Source of the DNA: an uncultured Blautia sp.
GTDB taxonomy: Bacteria; Bacillota; Clostridia; Lachnospirales; Lachnospiraceae
Length of the DNA: 64,000 bases
Direction of reading: 5' to 3'
NCBI RefSeq assembly: GCF_947654165.1
Contig: NZ_CANTKB010000004.1
Location: forward strand, 62,001-126,000
Under the pieces are notes generated by a model. The model was not told the DNA's origin, did not search any database, and saw only the letters and a program-made list of their open reading frames with translations. This document shows positions 34,363 through 42,355 of the stretch, piece after piece; position 1 is the stretch's first letter; every line of letters starts with the position of its first letter. A program made the translations under genes and the position numbers.

Positions 34363-36969
34363 ATGAAAGAGTATTATCAGATGTCAAGAACAGAAGCTCA
34401 GAAGTCGGTAAACGGCAGCACACATCCGCTCAGTGAGGATCAGATTAAGCAGAATCAGAAAAAATATGGTCCCAATGCACTGGTGGAAGAAAAGAAGAAA
34501 TCCATTCCTCAGATCTTTCTGGAACAATTTAAGGATTTTCTGGTGATTATCCTGATTATTGCGGCTGTTGTTTCCGGACTGCTTGGCGAAGTGGAAAGTG
34601 CCATTGTTATTCTGGTGGTTATCACCATGAATGCCATTCTCGGAACCGTACAGACCGTAAAGGCAGAGCAGTCTTTGGACAGTCTGAAAGCCATGTCCGG
34701 ACCGGAAGCAAAAGTATTTCGTAACGGAGATGTGATCAAAGTTCCGTCTTCTGAAGTAACCATCGGTGATATTGTCATGCTGGAGGCAGGAGATTACGTT
34801 CCGGCTGACGGACGTATTCTGGAAAATGCCAGCCTGAAAGTAGACGAAAGTGCCCTCACAGGAGAGAGCCTTGGAGTAGATAAGACCGAAGAGGAGATCA
34901 GCGGTGAAGTTCCTCTTGGTGACAGAACCAACATGGTATATTCCGGAAGCTTTGTTTCTTACGGCCGTGGTTCCTTCCTGGTAACCGCCATTGGTATGGA
35001 AACAGAAGTTGGAAAAATCGCAAAACTTCTGAAAAATACTTCCGAGAAGAAAACACCTCTGCAGATGAACCTGGATAATTTCGGACAGAAACTTTCTATT
35101 TTAATCCTGGTATTCTGTGCCATCTTATTTGGAATCAGCGTATTCAGGGGCGAATCCATGGGAGATGCCTTCCTCTTTGCAGTAGCTTTAGCGGTAGCAG
35201 CCATTCCGGAAGCACTCAGTTCCATTGTTACCATTGTATTATCCTTTGGTACACAGAAAATGGCAAAAGAACATGCCATTGTCCGTAAACTGCAGGCCGT
35301 GGAAGGTCTGGGAAGTGTGTCCATTATCTGTTCTGATAAGACAGGTACTCTGACACAGAATAAGATGACCGTAGAATACTATTATGTAGATGGAAAAGAA
35401 ATCGCAGCAGAAGACATTGACCTGGATGATAAGCAGCAGAAACAGCTTCTGCGTCACAGTATTTTATGTAATGACTCCACAAACAAAAACGGAGAAGAAA
35501 TCGGCGATCCAACAGAGACAGCTCTTATTAATCAGGGAGACAAATTAGGTGTTCCTGCGGAGGCAGTGAGAACCAAATACCCAAGATTCAGCGAAGTGCC
35601 TTTTGACAGTGACAGAAAGCTGATGTCTACCCTGCATACATTGAAAAGAGGTTCCACCATGGTAACCAAAGGTGCTGTGGATGTGCTTCTCGGAAGAGTG
35701 ACCATGATTCAGAAAAACGGAAAAGCAGAACCGATCACTCAGCAGGATGTCCGGGATATTGAAGCACAGAACCAGAAGTTTTCTCAGAACGGTCTTCGTG
35801 TTCTGGCCTTTGCCTACAAAGACGTGCCGGAAGGTTCCACACTTACCGTAGAAGATGAACAGGATATGAACTTCCTTGGTCTGATTGCTATGATGGACCC
35901 GCCAAGAGCAGAATCAAAAGAAGCTGTTGCGGAATGTATCAAAGCAGGCATCAAACCTATCATGATTACCGGAGACCACAAAGTGACCGCAGCAGCGATT
36001 GCCAAGAGAATCGGTATCCTGAAAGATGAATCTGAGGCTTGTGAAGGTGCTGTGATTGAAAATATGACAGACGAAGAGCTCCAGGATTTTGTAGAAGGTA
36101 TTTCTGTATATGCTCGTGTTTCGCCAGAACATAAAATCCGTATTGTCCGTGCATGGCAGGAAAAAGGAAATATCGTATCTATGACAGGTGACGGTGTAAA
36201 CGATGCACCGGCACTGAAACAGGCAGACATTGGTGTGGCTATGGGTATCACAGGAACAGAAGTTTCCAAAGATGCTGCATCAATGATATTGACAGATGAC
36301 AACTTTGCGACTATTGTTAAAGCAGTAGAAAACGGACGTAACGTTTACAGAAACATCAAGAGTGCGATTCAGTTCCTGTTATCCGGAAACTTTGCAGGAA
36401 TCCTGGCAGTGCTGTATGCATCAATTGCAAACCTGCCGGTACCATTTGCACCGGTTCACCTGTTGTTCATCAACCTTCTTACAGACAGTCTTCCGGCTAT
36501 TGCACTGGGACTGGAACCACATACCAAGTCTGTAATGAATGAGAAACCAAGACCAATGAACGAATCCATTCTCACCAGGAATTTCCTTTCCAAGATTGGA
36601 ATCGAAGGTCTTGTGATCGGTGTTATGACCATGATCGGATTTTACATCGGCTATCAGGAAAGCCCTCTGCTGGCTTCTACCCTGGCCTTTGGTACACTTT
36701 GTACTTCCCGTCTGGTACATGGATTTAACTGTAAATCTGACGAACCGGTTCTGTTTACAAAGAGATTTTTCAATAACAAATATCTGGCAGGTGCTTTCGG
36801 CATCGGAATCCTTCTGATTACAGCGGTTATGATGGTTCCTTGGCTGCACAGCGTTTTCCAGGTTCAGACATTAAGTGTTGCTCAGTTATTTATTATGTAT
36901 GGCCTGGCTCTTGCCAATCTGCCGATTATCCAGTTTATTAAATGGATCCGCAAAAAAATCGGTAAATAA
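34363..36969 (+). CDS. P-type cation ATPase (P2A/P2B-like), probable Mn2+/Ca2+ exporter
   Basis: An 868-residue P2-type ATPase with the actuator TGES (about residue 165), phosphorylation site CSDKTGTLTQNKM (Asp about 325) and hinge MTGDGVNDAPALKQADIG (about 607-624). It has ten predicted helices. Helix M4 reads IPEALSSIVT (about 281-290) where SERCA-type pumps have PEGL. It looks like the Bacillota group often annotated as calcium-translocating; the Mn-sensing riboswitch argues for Mn2+ efflux. GGAGG lies 7 nt before the ATG at 34363. Confidence 0.88.
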   Translation: MKEYYQMSRTEAQKSVNGSTHPLSEDQIKQNQKKYGPNALVEEKKKSIPQIFLEQFKDFLVIILIIAAVVSGLLGEVESAIVILVVITMNAILGTVQTVKAEQSLDSLKAMSGPEAKVFRNGDVIKVPSSEVTIGDIVMLEAGDYVPADGRILENASLKVDESALTGESLGVDKTEEEISGEVPLGDRTNMVYSGSFVSYGRGSFLVTAIGMETEVGKIAKLLKNTSEKKTPLQMNLDNFGQKLSILILVFCAILFGISVFRGESMGDAFLFAVALAVAAIPEALSSIVTIVLSFGTQKMAKEHAIVRKLQAVEGLGSVSIICSDKTGTLTQNKMTVEYYYVDGKEIAAEDIDLDDKQQKQLLRHSILCNDSTNKNGEEIGDPTETALINQGDKLGVPAEAVRTKYPRFSEVPFDSDRKLMSTLHTLKRGSTMVTKGAVDVLLGRVTMIQKNGKAEPITQQDVRDIEAQNQKFSQNGLRVLAFAYKDVPEGSTLTVEDEQDMNFLGLIAMMDPPRAESKEAVAECIKAGIKPIMITGDHKVTAAAIAKRIGILKDESEACEGAVIENMTDEELQDFVEGISVYARVSPEHKIRIVRAWQEKGNIVSMTGDGVNDAPALKQADIGVAMGITGTEVSKDAASMILTDDNFATIVKAVENGRNVYRNIKSAIQFLLSGNFAGILAVLYASIANLPVPFAPVHLLFINLLTDSLPAIALGLEPHTKSVMNEKPRPMNESILTRNFLSKIGIEGLVIGVMTMIGFYIGYQESPLLASTLAFGTLCTSRLVHGFNCKSDEPVLFTKRFFNNKYLAGAFGIGILLITAVMMVPWLHSVFQVQTLSVAQLFIMYGLALANLPIIQFIKWIRKKIGK

Positions 36970-36995
36970 AGAAAAAAGTGTCTGGGAGGGATGTT

Positions 36996-38129
36996 ATGGA
37001 TTTGAACAAAAAGAACATGAAGAACTTAATGATTCTGATTGTTTTTGCAGTTTTGGTACTTGTTGGAGTGCAGAGGATTGAAAATCTGGCGGCTGGGATT
37101 ATTTTCTTGTGCAGAATCGTTTTTCCATTTATTTTAGGTGGGGCAATGGCATTTATTTTGAATATTCCCCTTCATTTTCTGGAAAATAAACTGTTTGCAA
37201 AGGCCAAGAAGAAAAAATTTGTAAGACCATTGAGTCTGGTGCTTTCCATTCTCTTTGTGCTTGCAATACTGCAGATCGTTCTGGTGGTTGTGATCCCTGA
37301 GATTGCAACAACCTTTGCCAGCATCAGCAAGAATATAGAAGCATTTCTCCCAAAACTGGAGCAGTGGGTCACAGATGCCTTCCCGGACAGCGAACAGATT
37401 GGACTCTGGATTGACAGTCTGGAGTTTAACTGGGATAAAATCATTCAGAGTGCAGTAAGCTTTCTGAAAAATGGAGCAGGGAACGTACTGAGTTCCACTG
37501 TTACCGTAGCAAAAACAGTTATTAACTCTCTGATGAATTTCTTTGTGGGATTTGTATTTGCATGCTATATCTTACTTCAGAAAGAGAAATTATCCGTGCA
37601 GGTGAAGAAAGTGCTCTATGCCTTTCTTCCACGCCATGCAGTTGAGAAGACTCTGCAGGTGGCAGCACTTAGTTACAAGACCTTCTCTAATTTTGTGACC
37701 GGACAGTGCCTGGAAGCCGTGATTCTCGGAACCATGTTCTTTGTTTCCATGAGTATTTTACGTTTTCCGTATGCATTGCTGGTGGGAGTTCTCATTGCCT
37801 TTACTGCTTTGATTCCTATTTTCGGAGCATTTATCGGATGTGTCTTAGGGACATTTCTGATTCTTGTGTCAAATCCGGTACAGGCAATCGGGTTCGTGAT
37901 TTTGTTCTTTGTATTGCAGCAGGTAGAAGGAAATCTTATTTATCCTCATGTGGTAGGCGGTTCTGTAGGACTTCCTTCTATCTGGGTACTGGTAGCCGTA
38001 ACAGTAGGCGGAAGCCTCATGGGAGTGGTGGGAATGCTTATTTTCATTCCACTTTCTTCTGTGATTTATGCACTGTTTAGAGGATGGGTATATAAGAGAC
38101 TGGAGGATAGAGGAATCCATGATATTTGA
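36996..38129 (+). CDS. AI-2E family transporter (UPF0118)
   Basis: A 377-residue polytopic protein with the family pattern: two N-terminal helices, a long central segment, the NFVTGQCLEAVILGT region (about 230-244), and a late LVGVLIAFTALIPIFGAFIG and QQVEGNLIYPHVVGG (about 305-319). Members export small molecules or ions (AI-2, Na+/H+); the substrate is unknown here. The start at 36996 has GGGAGGG upstream. Overlaps tatD by 11 nt. Confidence 0.82.
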   Translation: MDLNKKNMKNLMILIVFAVLVLVGVQRIENLAAGIIFLCRIVFPFILGGAMAFILNIPLHFLENKLFAKAKKKKFVRPLSLVLSILFVLAILQIVLVVVIPEIATTFASISKNIEAFLPKLEQWVTDAFPDSEQIGLWIDSLEFNWDKIIQSAVSFLKNGAGNVLSSTVTVAKTVINSLMNFFVGFVFACYILLQKEKLSVQVKKVLYAFLPRHAVEKTLQVAALSYKTFSNFVTGQCLEAVILGTMFFVSMSILRFPYALLVGVLIAFTALIPIFGAFIGCVLGTFLILVSNPVQAIGFVILFFVLQQVEGNLIYPHVVGGSVGLPSIWVLVAVTVGGSLMGVVGMLIFIPLSSVIYALFRGWVYKRLEDRGIHDI

Positions 38130-38883
38130 GACACATGCACACTATGATGATGAAGCCTTTGATCAGGATCGGGATGCATTGCTCCGCTCCATGCATGAAA
38201 ATGGAATAGAGACCATTGTAAATGTGGGTGCATCTCTTCGAGGTGTGGAGGACACGGTAAAACTCATGGAACAATATCCCTTTGTGTACGGAGCAATCGG
38301 TGTTCATCCAGATGAAGTCGGAACCCTGGATGAAGAGAAAATGGAACGGTTATGCAGATACTGTCAATTGCCGAAAACAGTTGCTGTAGGTGAGATTGGA
38401 CTGGATTATTACTGGGACAAGGAAAACCATGAGACACAGAAGAAATGGTTTGTCCGACAGATGGATCTGGCAAAAGAGACAGAGCTTCCCATTATTGTTC
38501 ACAGCAGAGATGCTGCAAAAGACACTCTGGACATTATGAAGGCAGAGAGGGCAGATTGTTTAAAAGGTGTGATTCACTGCTATTCCTACTCTAAAGAACA
38601 TGCCAGAGAATATATGAATATGGGATATTATCTGGGAATCGGCGGGGTAGTGACCTTCAAAAATGCAAAGAAACTAAAAGAAGTGGTGGAGTATGCACCC
38701 CTTGATTATCTGCTCCTGGAGACAGATGCCCCTTATCTGGCACCGGAGCCCTACCGGGGAAAACGAAACTGTTCCCAATATCTTACCTATGTGGCAAAAG
38801 AAATCGCAGAGATCAAAGGCGTTACCTATGAAGAAGTGGTTGACATAACCAGAAACAATGCAAAAAAATTATTTGGACTATAA
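38119..38883 (+). CDS. tatD: TatD-family metal-dependent DNase
   Basis: A 254-residue TIM-barrel hydrolase. Metal ligands are visible in FETHAHYDD (HxH near residue 6), GEIGLDYYW near 92, VHSRDA near 127, IHCYS near 152 and LLETDAPYLAP near 200. TatD enzymes are 3'-5' exonucleases linked to DNA repair. The start at 38119 is preceded by GGAGG and lies inside the AI-2E gene, so the two are coupled. Followed by a terminator. Confidence 0.88.
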   Translation: MIFETHAHYDDEAFDQDRDALLRSMHENGIETIVNVGASLRGVEDTVKLMEQYPFVYGAIGVHPDEVGTLDEEKMERLCRYCQLPKTVAVGEIGLDYYWDKENHETQKKWFVRQMDLAKETELPIIVHSRDAAKDTLDIMKAERADCLKGVIHCYSYSKEHAREYMNMGYYLGIGGVVTFKNAKKLKEVVEYAPLDYLLLETDAPYLAPEPYRGKRNCSQYLTYVAKEIAEIKGVTYEEVVDITRNNAKKLFGL

Positions 38884-38885
38884 GG

Positions 38886-38930
38886 AATCCTGCTGGTACT
38901 CAATTGGGTGCTGGCGGGATTTTTTGTTTT
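38886..38930 (+). terminator. terminator after tatD
   Basis: AATCCTGCTGG and a complementary CTGGCGGGATT (38886-38896, 38911-38921) form an imperfect stem followed by TTTTTTGTTTTTT. Then, 38945-38957, CTGGCA-T-TGCCAG is a short perfect palindrome of unknown role. Confidence 0.75.
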
Positions 38931-39086
38931 TTAGGGTGGTCTGGCTGGCATTGCCAGAAGTCTTTGAGTATGATAAAATATAAAAAGAAAAAGTCTGTGT
39001 GAAGTCTTTATTCAATTCATTTACATTTCAAAAAACAATCCAGAAATCTTTTTGATATCATCAAAAAAACAGAAGAGAAGCACTTT

Positions 39087-39426
39087 GGCCTACATAGGGA
39101 TGCCAGGGTAGGTGGAAATTACAAAAAGGTGCACTTTAGCCTGCCTAGGGATGCCGGGGTAGGTGGAAATTACAAAAAAGTGCATTTTGGCCTACAAAAG
39201 TTTCCGGTAAATAGGTGGGAAATGGAGAAAACCTTCTGGCGACCTACTTTCGAAGAGCTTGGATAGGTGGAAAACTGTCGGATGAGAATTATGGCCTGCT
39301 TTGAATACATGTAAAGTAGGTGGAATACAGAAGAGAAAGAAATTTAGCCTAGGTGGACAAGGAAAATATAGGTGGGAAAACATAAGATATCCTTTTTGGC
39401 CTATTGGGGTTACGAAAAGATAGGCC
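39087..39426. repeat. 52-bp-period hairpin array C (seven units)
   Basis: Left arms begin at 39089, 39140, 39191, 39243, 39295, 39348 and 39400: steps of 51, 51, 52, 52, 53 and 52. The unit reads TTTRGCCTAC, an inner segment of about 16 nt, then GTAGGTGGAAA, with an AT-rich spacer. Units 1 and 2 are nearly identical; the last has perfect GGCCTA/TAGGCC arms. The array occupies most of the 38931-39483 gap and ends 57 nt before the PD-(D/E)XK gene. No gene in this gap. Confidence 0.9.
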
Positions 39427-39483
39427 AAAATCAGCAAAAAGAAGAAAGCAACTGAAAACGAAAGTCAAGGGAGGATTATTTGT

Positions 39484-40278
39484 ATGATAGGACTGAAAAA
39501 CATGTTATTAAAAGAACAGAATAGGCTGGAAAATATTGTAATAGTCATGAAAAATCAATTAGAAGCAGCACCGGAAGGAAGTATGCGGCTATCGACTTCA
39601 AAAAAGAAAATCAGCTATTATCACTATCAAGTGCCAGGTCAGGGCAATGGAATCTACATTTCCAGAAAAAATGAGGTGTTGATTCAGAAGCTGGCACAAA
39701 AGAGCTATAATGAGAAAGTATTATCTTATGCGGAGAAAAGGCTGCGGTATGTTAGGCAGCTTGCAGACATCTATGAAGATTCTGGAATCGAAGAAATTTT
39801 CCGCAAAGAGCATCCGGCACGGAAGAAATGGATTTCTCCTATAGAACCAACCTGGGAACAAAGAGTTGCCGAGTGGTCAAACGAACAGTATCAAGGGAAA
39901 GGGTTTAAAGAAACAGATCCAGCTATTTACACAGAGAAGGGAGAACGAGTGCGTTCAAAATCAGAAAAAATCATTGCAGATTATTTTTATAGTCATAATA
40001 TTCCATATAAGTATGAGCACCCTTTATACCTTGAGGGATTTGGAATGGTGTATCCAGATTTTACTGTTTTGTCAAAGCAGACAAGACGAGAGCTGTACTG
40101 GGAACACAATGGGAAGATGGATGATCCCAGGTATGCCAGAAAAGCAATAAAAAAACTGCAAGACTACGAAAAAAACAATATATTTGTGGGTGAAAAATTG
40201 ATATTAACATATGAGACGGAGCAAAATGTGATTCAAACCAAAGACATTGAGCGGTTAGCAAAGAAATATTTATTGTAA
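39484..40278 (+). CDS. PD-(D/E)XK-fold nuclease-like protein, function unknown
   Basis: A 264-residue protein. The C-terminal half has a restriction-endonuclease-like core: Glu in RSKSEKIIADYF (about 162-173), the Asp of VYPDFTVL (about 190-197) and Glu/Lys in YWEHNGK (about 206-212). The N-terminal half is helical and basic. No membrane segments. Such proteins occur in Lachnospiraceae without assigned role, to my knowledge. GGGAGG is 9 nt before the ATG. It sits between repeat arrays C and D. Confidence 0.7.
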   Translation: MIGLKNMLLKEQNRLENIVIVMKNQLEAAPEGSMRLSTSKKKISYYHYQVPGQGNGIYISRKNEVLIQKLAQKSYNEKVLSYAEKRLRYVRQLADIYEDSGIEEIFRKEHPARKKWISPIEPTWEQRVAEWSNEQYQGKGFKETDPAIYTEKGERVRSKSEKIIADYFYSHNIPYKYEHPLYLEGFGMVYPDFTVLSKQTRRELYWEHNGKMDDPRYARKAIKKLQDYEKNNIFVGEKLILTYETEQNVIQTKDIERLAKKYLL

Positions 40279-40299
40279 TAAGAAAAAAATAATTTCCAA

Positions 40300-40536
40300 A
40301 GCCCCTCCCGGGATGCCAAGCTAGGCTAAAACACGCATAACAAGCATTCTAGCCTACCCCAAATCAGGTCGAGTAGGTTGGAAAATATAATGGCAGGATT
40401 TTGGCCTGCCTTGGCCGGGAGCAATGCAGGCTAGAATGCATCAGAGAAGAAATTTAGCCTATGAGGGGAAGAAAAAGGTAGGTGGAAATATACAGAAAGA
40501 AATTTTGGGCCTATTTAAGCATTGAAAAGGTAGGCC
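40300..40536. repeat. 52-bp-period hairpin array D (five units)
   Basis: Units begin at about 40300 (degenerate left arm, right arm TAGGCT at 40322), then left arms at 40353, 40405, 40458 and 40510 (52, 53, 52). The last unit has perfect GGCCTA/TAGGCC arms. It starts 22 nt after the stop of the PD-(D/E)XK gene. The first unit, CCGGGATGCCAAGCTAGGCT, is repeated at the head of array E. The rest of the 40279-40761 gap holds a promoter. Confidence 0.88.
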
Positions 40537-40585
40537 AAAACGAAAAAAGTGGAGAAAGCGAGTGACTTCTTAGAAAAGAAGAATG

Positions 40586-40614
40586 TTGTTTCTTCTATTT
40601 TCTTCCTATATAAT
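40586..40614 (+). promoter_or_regulatory. promoter downstream of array D
   Basis: TTGTTT (40586-40591), a 17-nt spacer and TATAAT (40609-40614). The stretch CGAGTGACTT...TTCCTAT before it recurs as CGAGTGATTT...TTCCTAT downstream of array E (42104-42135), also just before a TATAAT. The untranslated leader to 40762 would be about 140 nt. Confidence 0.55.
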
Positions 40615-40761
40615 ATAAGTAACAAAATAATTCGTTTCACTTTTTTAAAGCAGGAAGGAGCTGATGCCGCACAAACTGATGCCATTTCACAAAAGATAAA
40701 ACTACGAAAGTACATGAGACAAGACTACATAGCAAAAGAAAAAGCAAGAGAGGTATGTTTC

Positions 40762-41673
40762 ATGGCGAATATTACAAACAATACAATATTTGACGATGTC
40801 TTCCGCACCATGGTGGAGAAGATGCCGGATCTGGCCGTGCCCCTGATCAATGAGATCTTTGGCACCACCTACCCGGAAGACATAGAAATCATACAAAGGA
40901 GAAATGAGCATCAGACAAAACAGGGAGAGATCATCACAGATTCCCAGCTTCTGATCGCAGAAAAAATATACCATTTGGAATGCCAGAGCACCCAGGACAG
41001 TGAGATGGTTGTACGCATGATAGAGTATGACTTTTCCATTGGGCTTGAGACCATGGAAAAAGAAAAAGGGAAATACCGAATGTATCTTCCCCATTCCAGT
41101 ATCCTGTACCTGAGGGGAAACAAAGAAACCGAGAAGCTGACCATAGAAGTGGTGGCACCCGAAGGAGAAACCTGGGAATACAAAGTCCCGGCAGTGTACG
41201 CTGGACATTATACAAAAGAAGAAATCTTAGAGAAACGGTTGTTCTTTCTTCTGCCCTTTTATATCATGAGGTATGAGAAGGCAGACCTGGAAACAGGAAA
41301 CCAGGAGTTAAACGAAATGCTGGAAGAATACAAAGAAATCGAAGAACGCCTGGAGAAAGAATTCCTGGAAACAGGAAAAGAAAAAGAATACCGTGACCTG
41401 ATCGAGTTAATCATAAGGATAGCAGACTATATTCTGAGAAAACGAAAAAAAGCCAGGAAAGGATTTGGTGATGTTATGGGTGGAAAAGTATTAGAGCTAG
41501 AGTCAGATCGGCTGATAAAGCAGGGACTGAAACAGGGAATGCAGCAAGGCCGTACCGAAGTAATCCAGATTATCAAGTTGCTGAGACAGGGGATGACCAT
41601 AGGCGAAACTGCGAGGAAATTACAGCTTTCAGAGGAGGAGGTACAGCAGATCTGGGAGGAAACGGAAGGCTAA
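40762..41673 (+). CDS. Rpn-family recombination-promoting nuclease / PD-(D/E)XK putative transposase
   Basis: A 303-residue protein of the Rpn/PDDEXK_2 family: TIFDDVFRTMVEKMPDLAVPL at the front (given here as 21 residues, about 8-28), the catalytic Asp in ITDSQLL (about 58-64) and the ExQ pair in YHLECQST (about 70-77). A coiled Glu-rich middle and a C-terminal QGMTIGETARKLQLSEEEVQ HTH-like end follow, typical of the family. Rpn proteins cut DNA and promote RecA-independent recombination. The start at 40762 has GAGAGG 8 nt upstream. Flanked by arrays D and E. Confidence 0.83.
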   Translation: MANITNNTIFDDVFRTMVEKMPDLAVPLINEIFGTTYPEDIEIIQRRNEHQTKQGEIITDSQLLIAEKIYHLECQSTQDSEMVVRMIEYDFSIGLETMEKEKGKYRMYLPHSSILYLRGNKETEKLTIEVVAPEGETWEYKVPAVYAGHYTKEEILEKRLFFLLPFYIMRYEKADLETGNQELNEMLEEYKEIEERLEKEFLETGKEKEYRDLIELIIRIADYILRKRKKARKGFGDVMGGKVLELESDRLIKQGLKQGMQQGRTEVIQIIKLLRQGMTIGETARKLQLSEEEVQQIWEETEG

Positions 41674-41791
41674 AACGCATCCTGACCTACAAAAAACCAG
41701 TCTATAAGGGAAGATAATTATCCGTAAACTCCTGTTAAAGAGGAAAGCCATTATAATTAGGAAAGAATATTTGATATGGATATGAAAAGTT

Positions 41792-41829
41792 CCATCAGCA
41801 GTGAAACAAATGCTGGTGGGGCTTTTTTT
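41792..41829 (+). terminator. terminator after the Rpn gene
   Basis: CCATCAGCA (41792-41800) pairs with TGCTGGTGG (41811-41819), followed by GGCTTTTTTTC. 118 nt after the Rpn stop codon and just before array E. Confidence 0.8.
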
Positions 41830-41839
41830 CTTTCCCTCA

Positions 41840-42077
41840 AGTTCCTTCCGGGATGCCAAGCTAGGCTAAAATCTTAGATAAGAAGCATTCTAGCCTACAA
41901 AAAAACAGCCCGTATAGGTGGAAAAATAAAAAATCCGCAATTTAGCGTACCTTTACCGGAAGAAAAGTAGGTTGGAAAGCCACGGATAAGAAATCCAACC
42001 TATTGCAAAGGGAAAAATGTAGGTGGAAACATAGAGAAAGAAAACTTTAGCCTACTTGAGTCTTGAAAAAGCAGGCC
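41840..42077. repeat. 52-bp-period hairpin array E (five units)
   Basis: The first unit begins at about 41840 and shares CCGGGATGCCAAGCTAGGCT with array D. Left arms of later units start at 41894, 41946, 41999 and 42051 (52, 53, 52). The gap 41674-42355 holds only the terminator, this array, a TATAAT at 42136-42141 and the adhesin promoter region. Confidence 0.88.
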
Positions 42078-42244
42078 AAAATGAGAAGATTAGAAAAAAC
42101 GAGTGATTTCCCCGGGAAAAGGAGAATCTTCCTATTATAATGTAAGCAGAAAACAGTTCAAGTTTCTTTCTCAACTTCATAAAACTTTAACTTCCATAAA
42201 AAAAATCACAAAGAATATAAAAAAAATTTGAAAAAACCCTTCCT

Positions 42245-42274
42245 TGTGACTGTTGTGTGACCAAAGCCTATTAT
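42245..42274 (+). promoter_or_regulatory. promoter region of the surface-fibre operon
   Basis: TATTAT (42269-42274) has no good -35 hexamer. Instead TGTGAC occurs twice, at 42245-42250 and 42256-42261, an 11-bp pitch, at the place where a -35 would be. This is the layout of a promoter dependent on a response-regulator-like activator. The start codon is 82 nt downstream. Confidence 0.55.
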
Positions 42275-42355
42275 ACTAAACCTATAAGTAAGAAAGTGAC
42301 ACACAAAAACGTGTGCAGAAATAAAACAGATAAAATGTGAATGGAGGAGAGAGCC

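Noticed and set aside
35814..36302. 162-codon minus-strand frame
   Set aside because: Lies wholly inside the P-type ATPase gene, whose motifs are continuous on the plus strand.
39087..39426. Array C as a CRISPR array
   Set aside because: CRISPR repeats are near-identical with unique spacers. Here only short arms are conserved, the inner and spacer parts drift, and no cas genes are in the window.
40549..40761. 71-codon N-terminal extension of the Rpn gene
   Set aside because: It covers the TATAAT promoter and part of the array tail; the family start MANITNNTIF at 40762 has a ribosome site.
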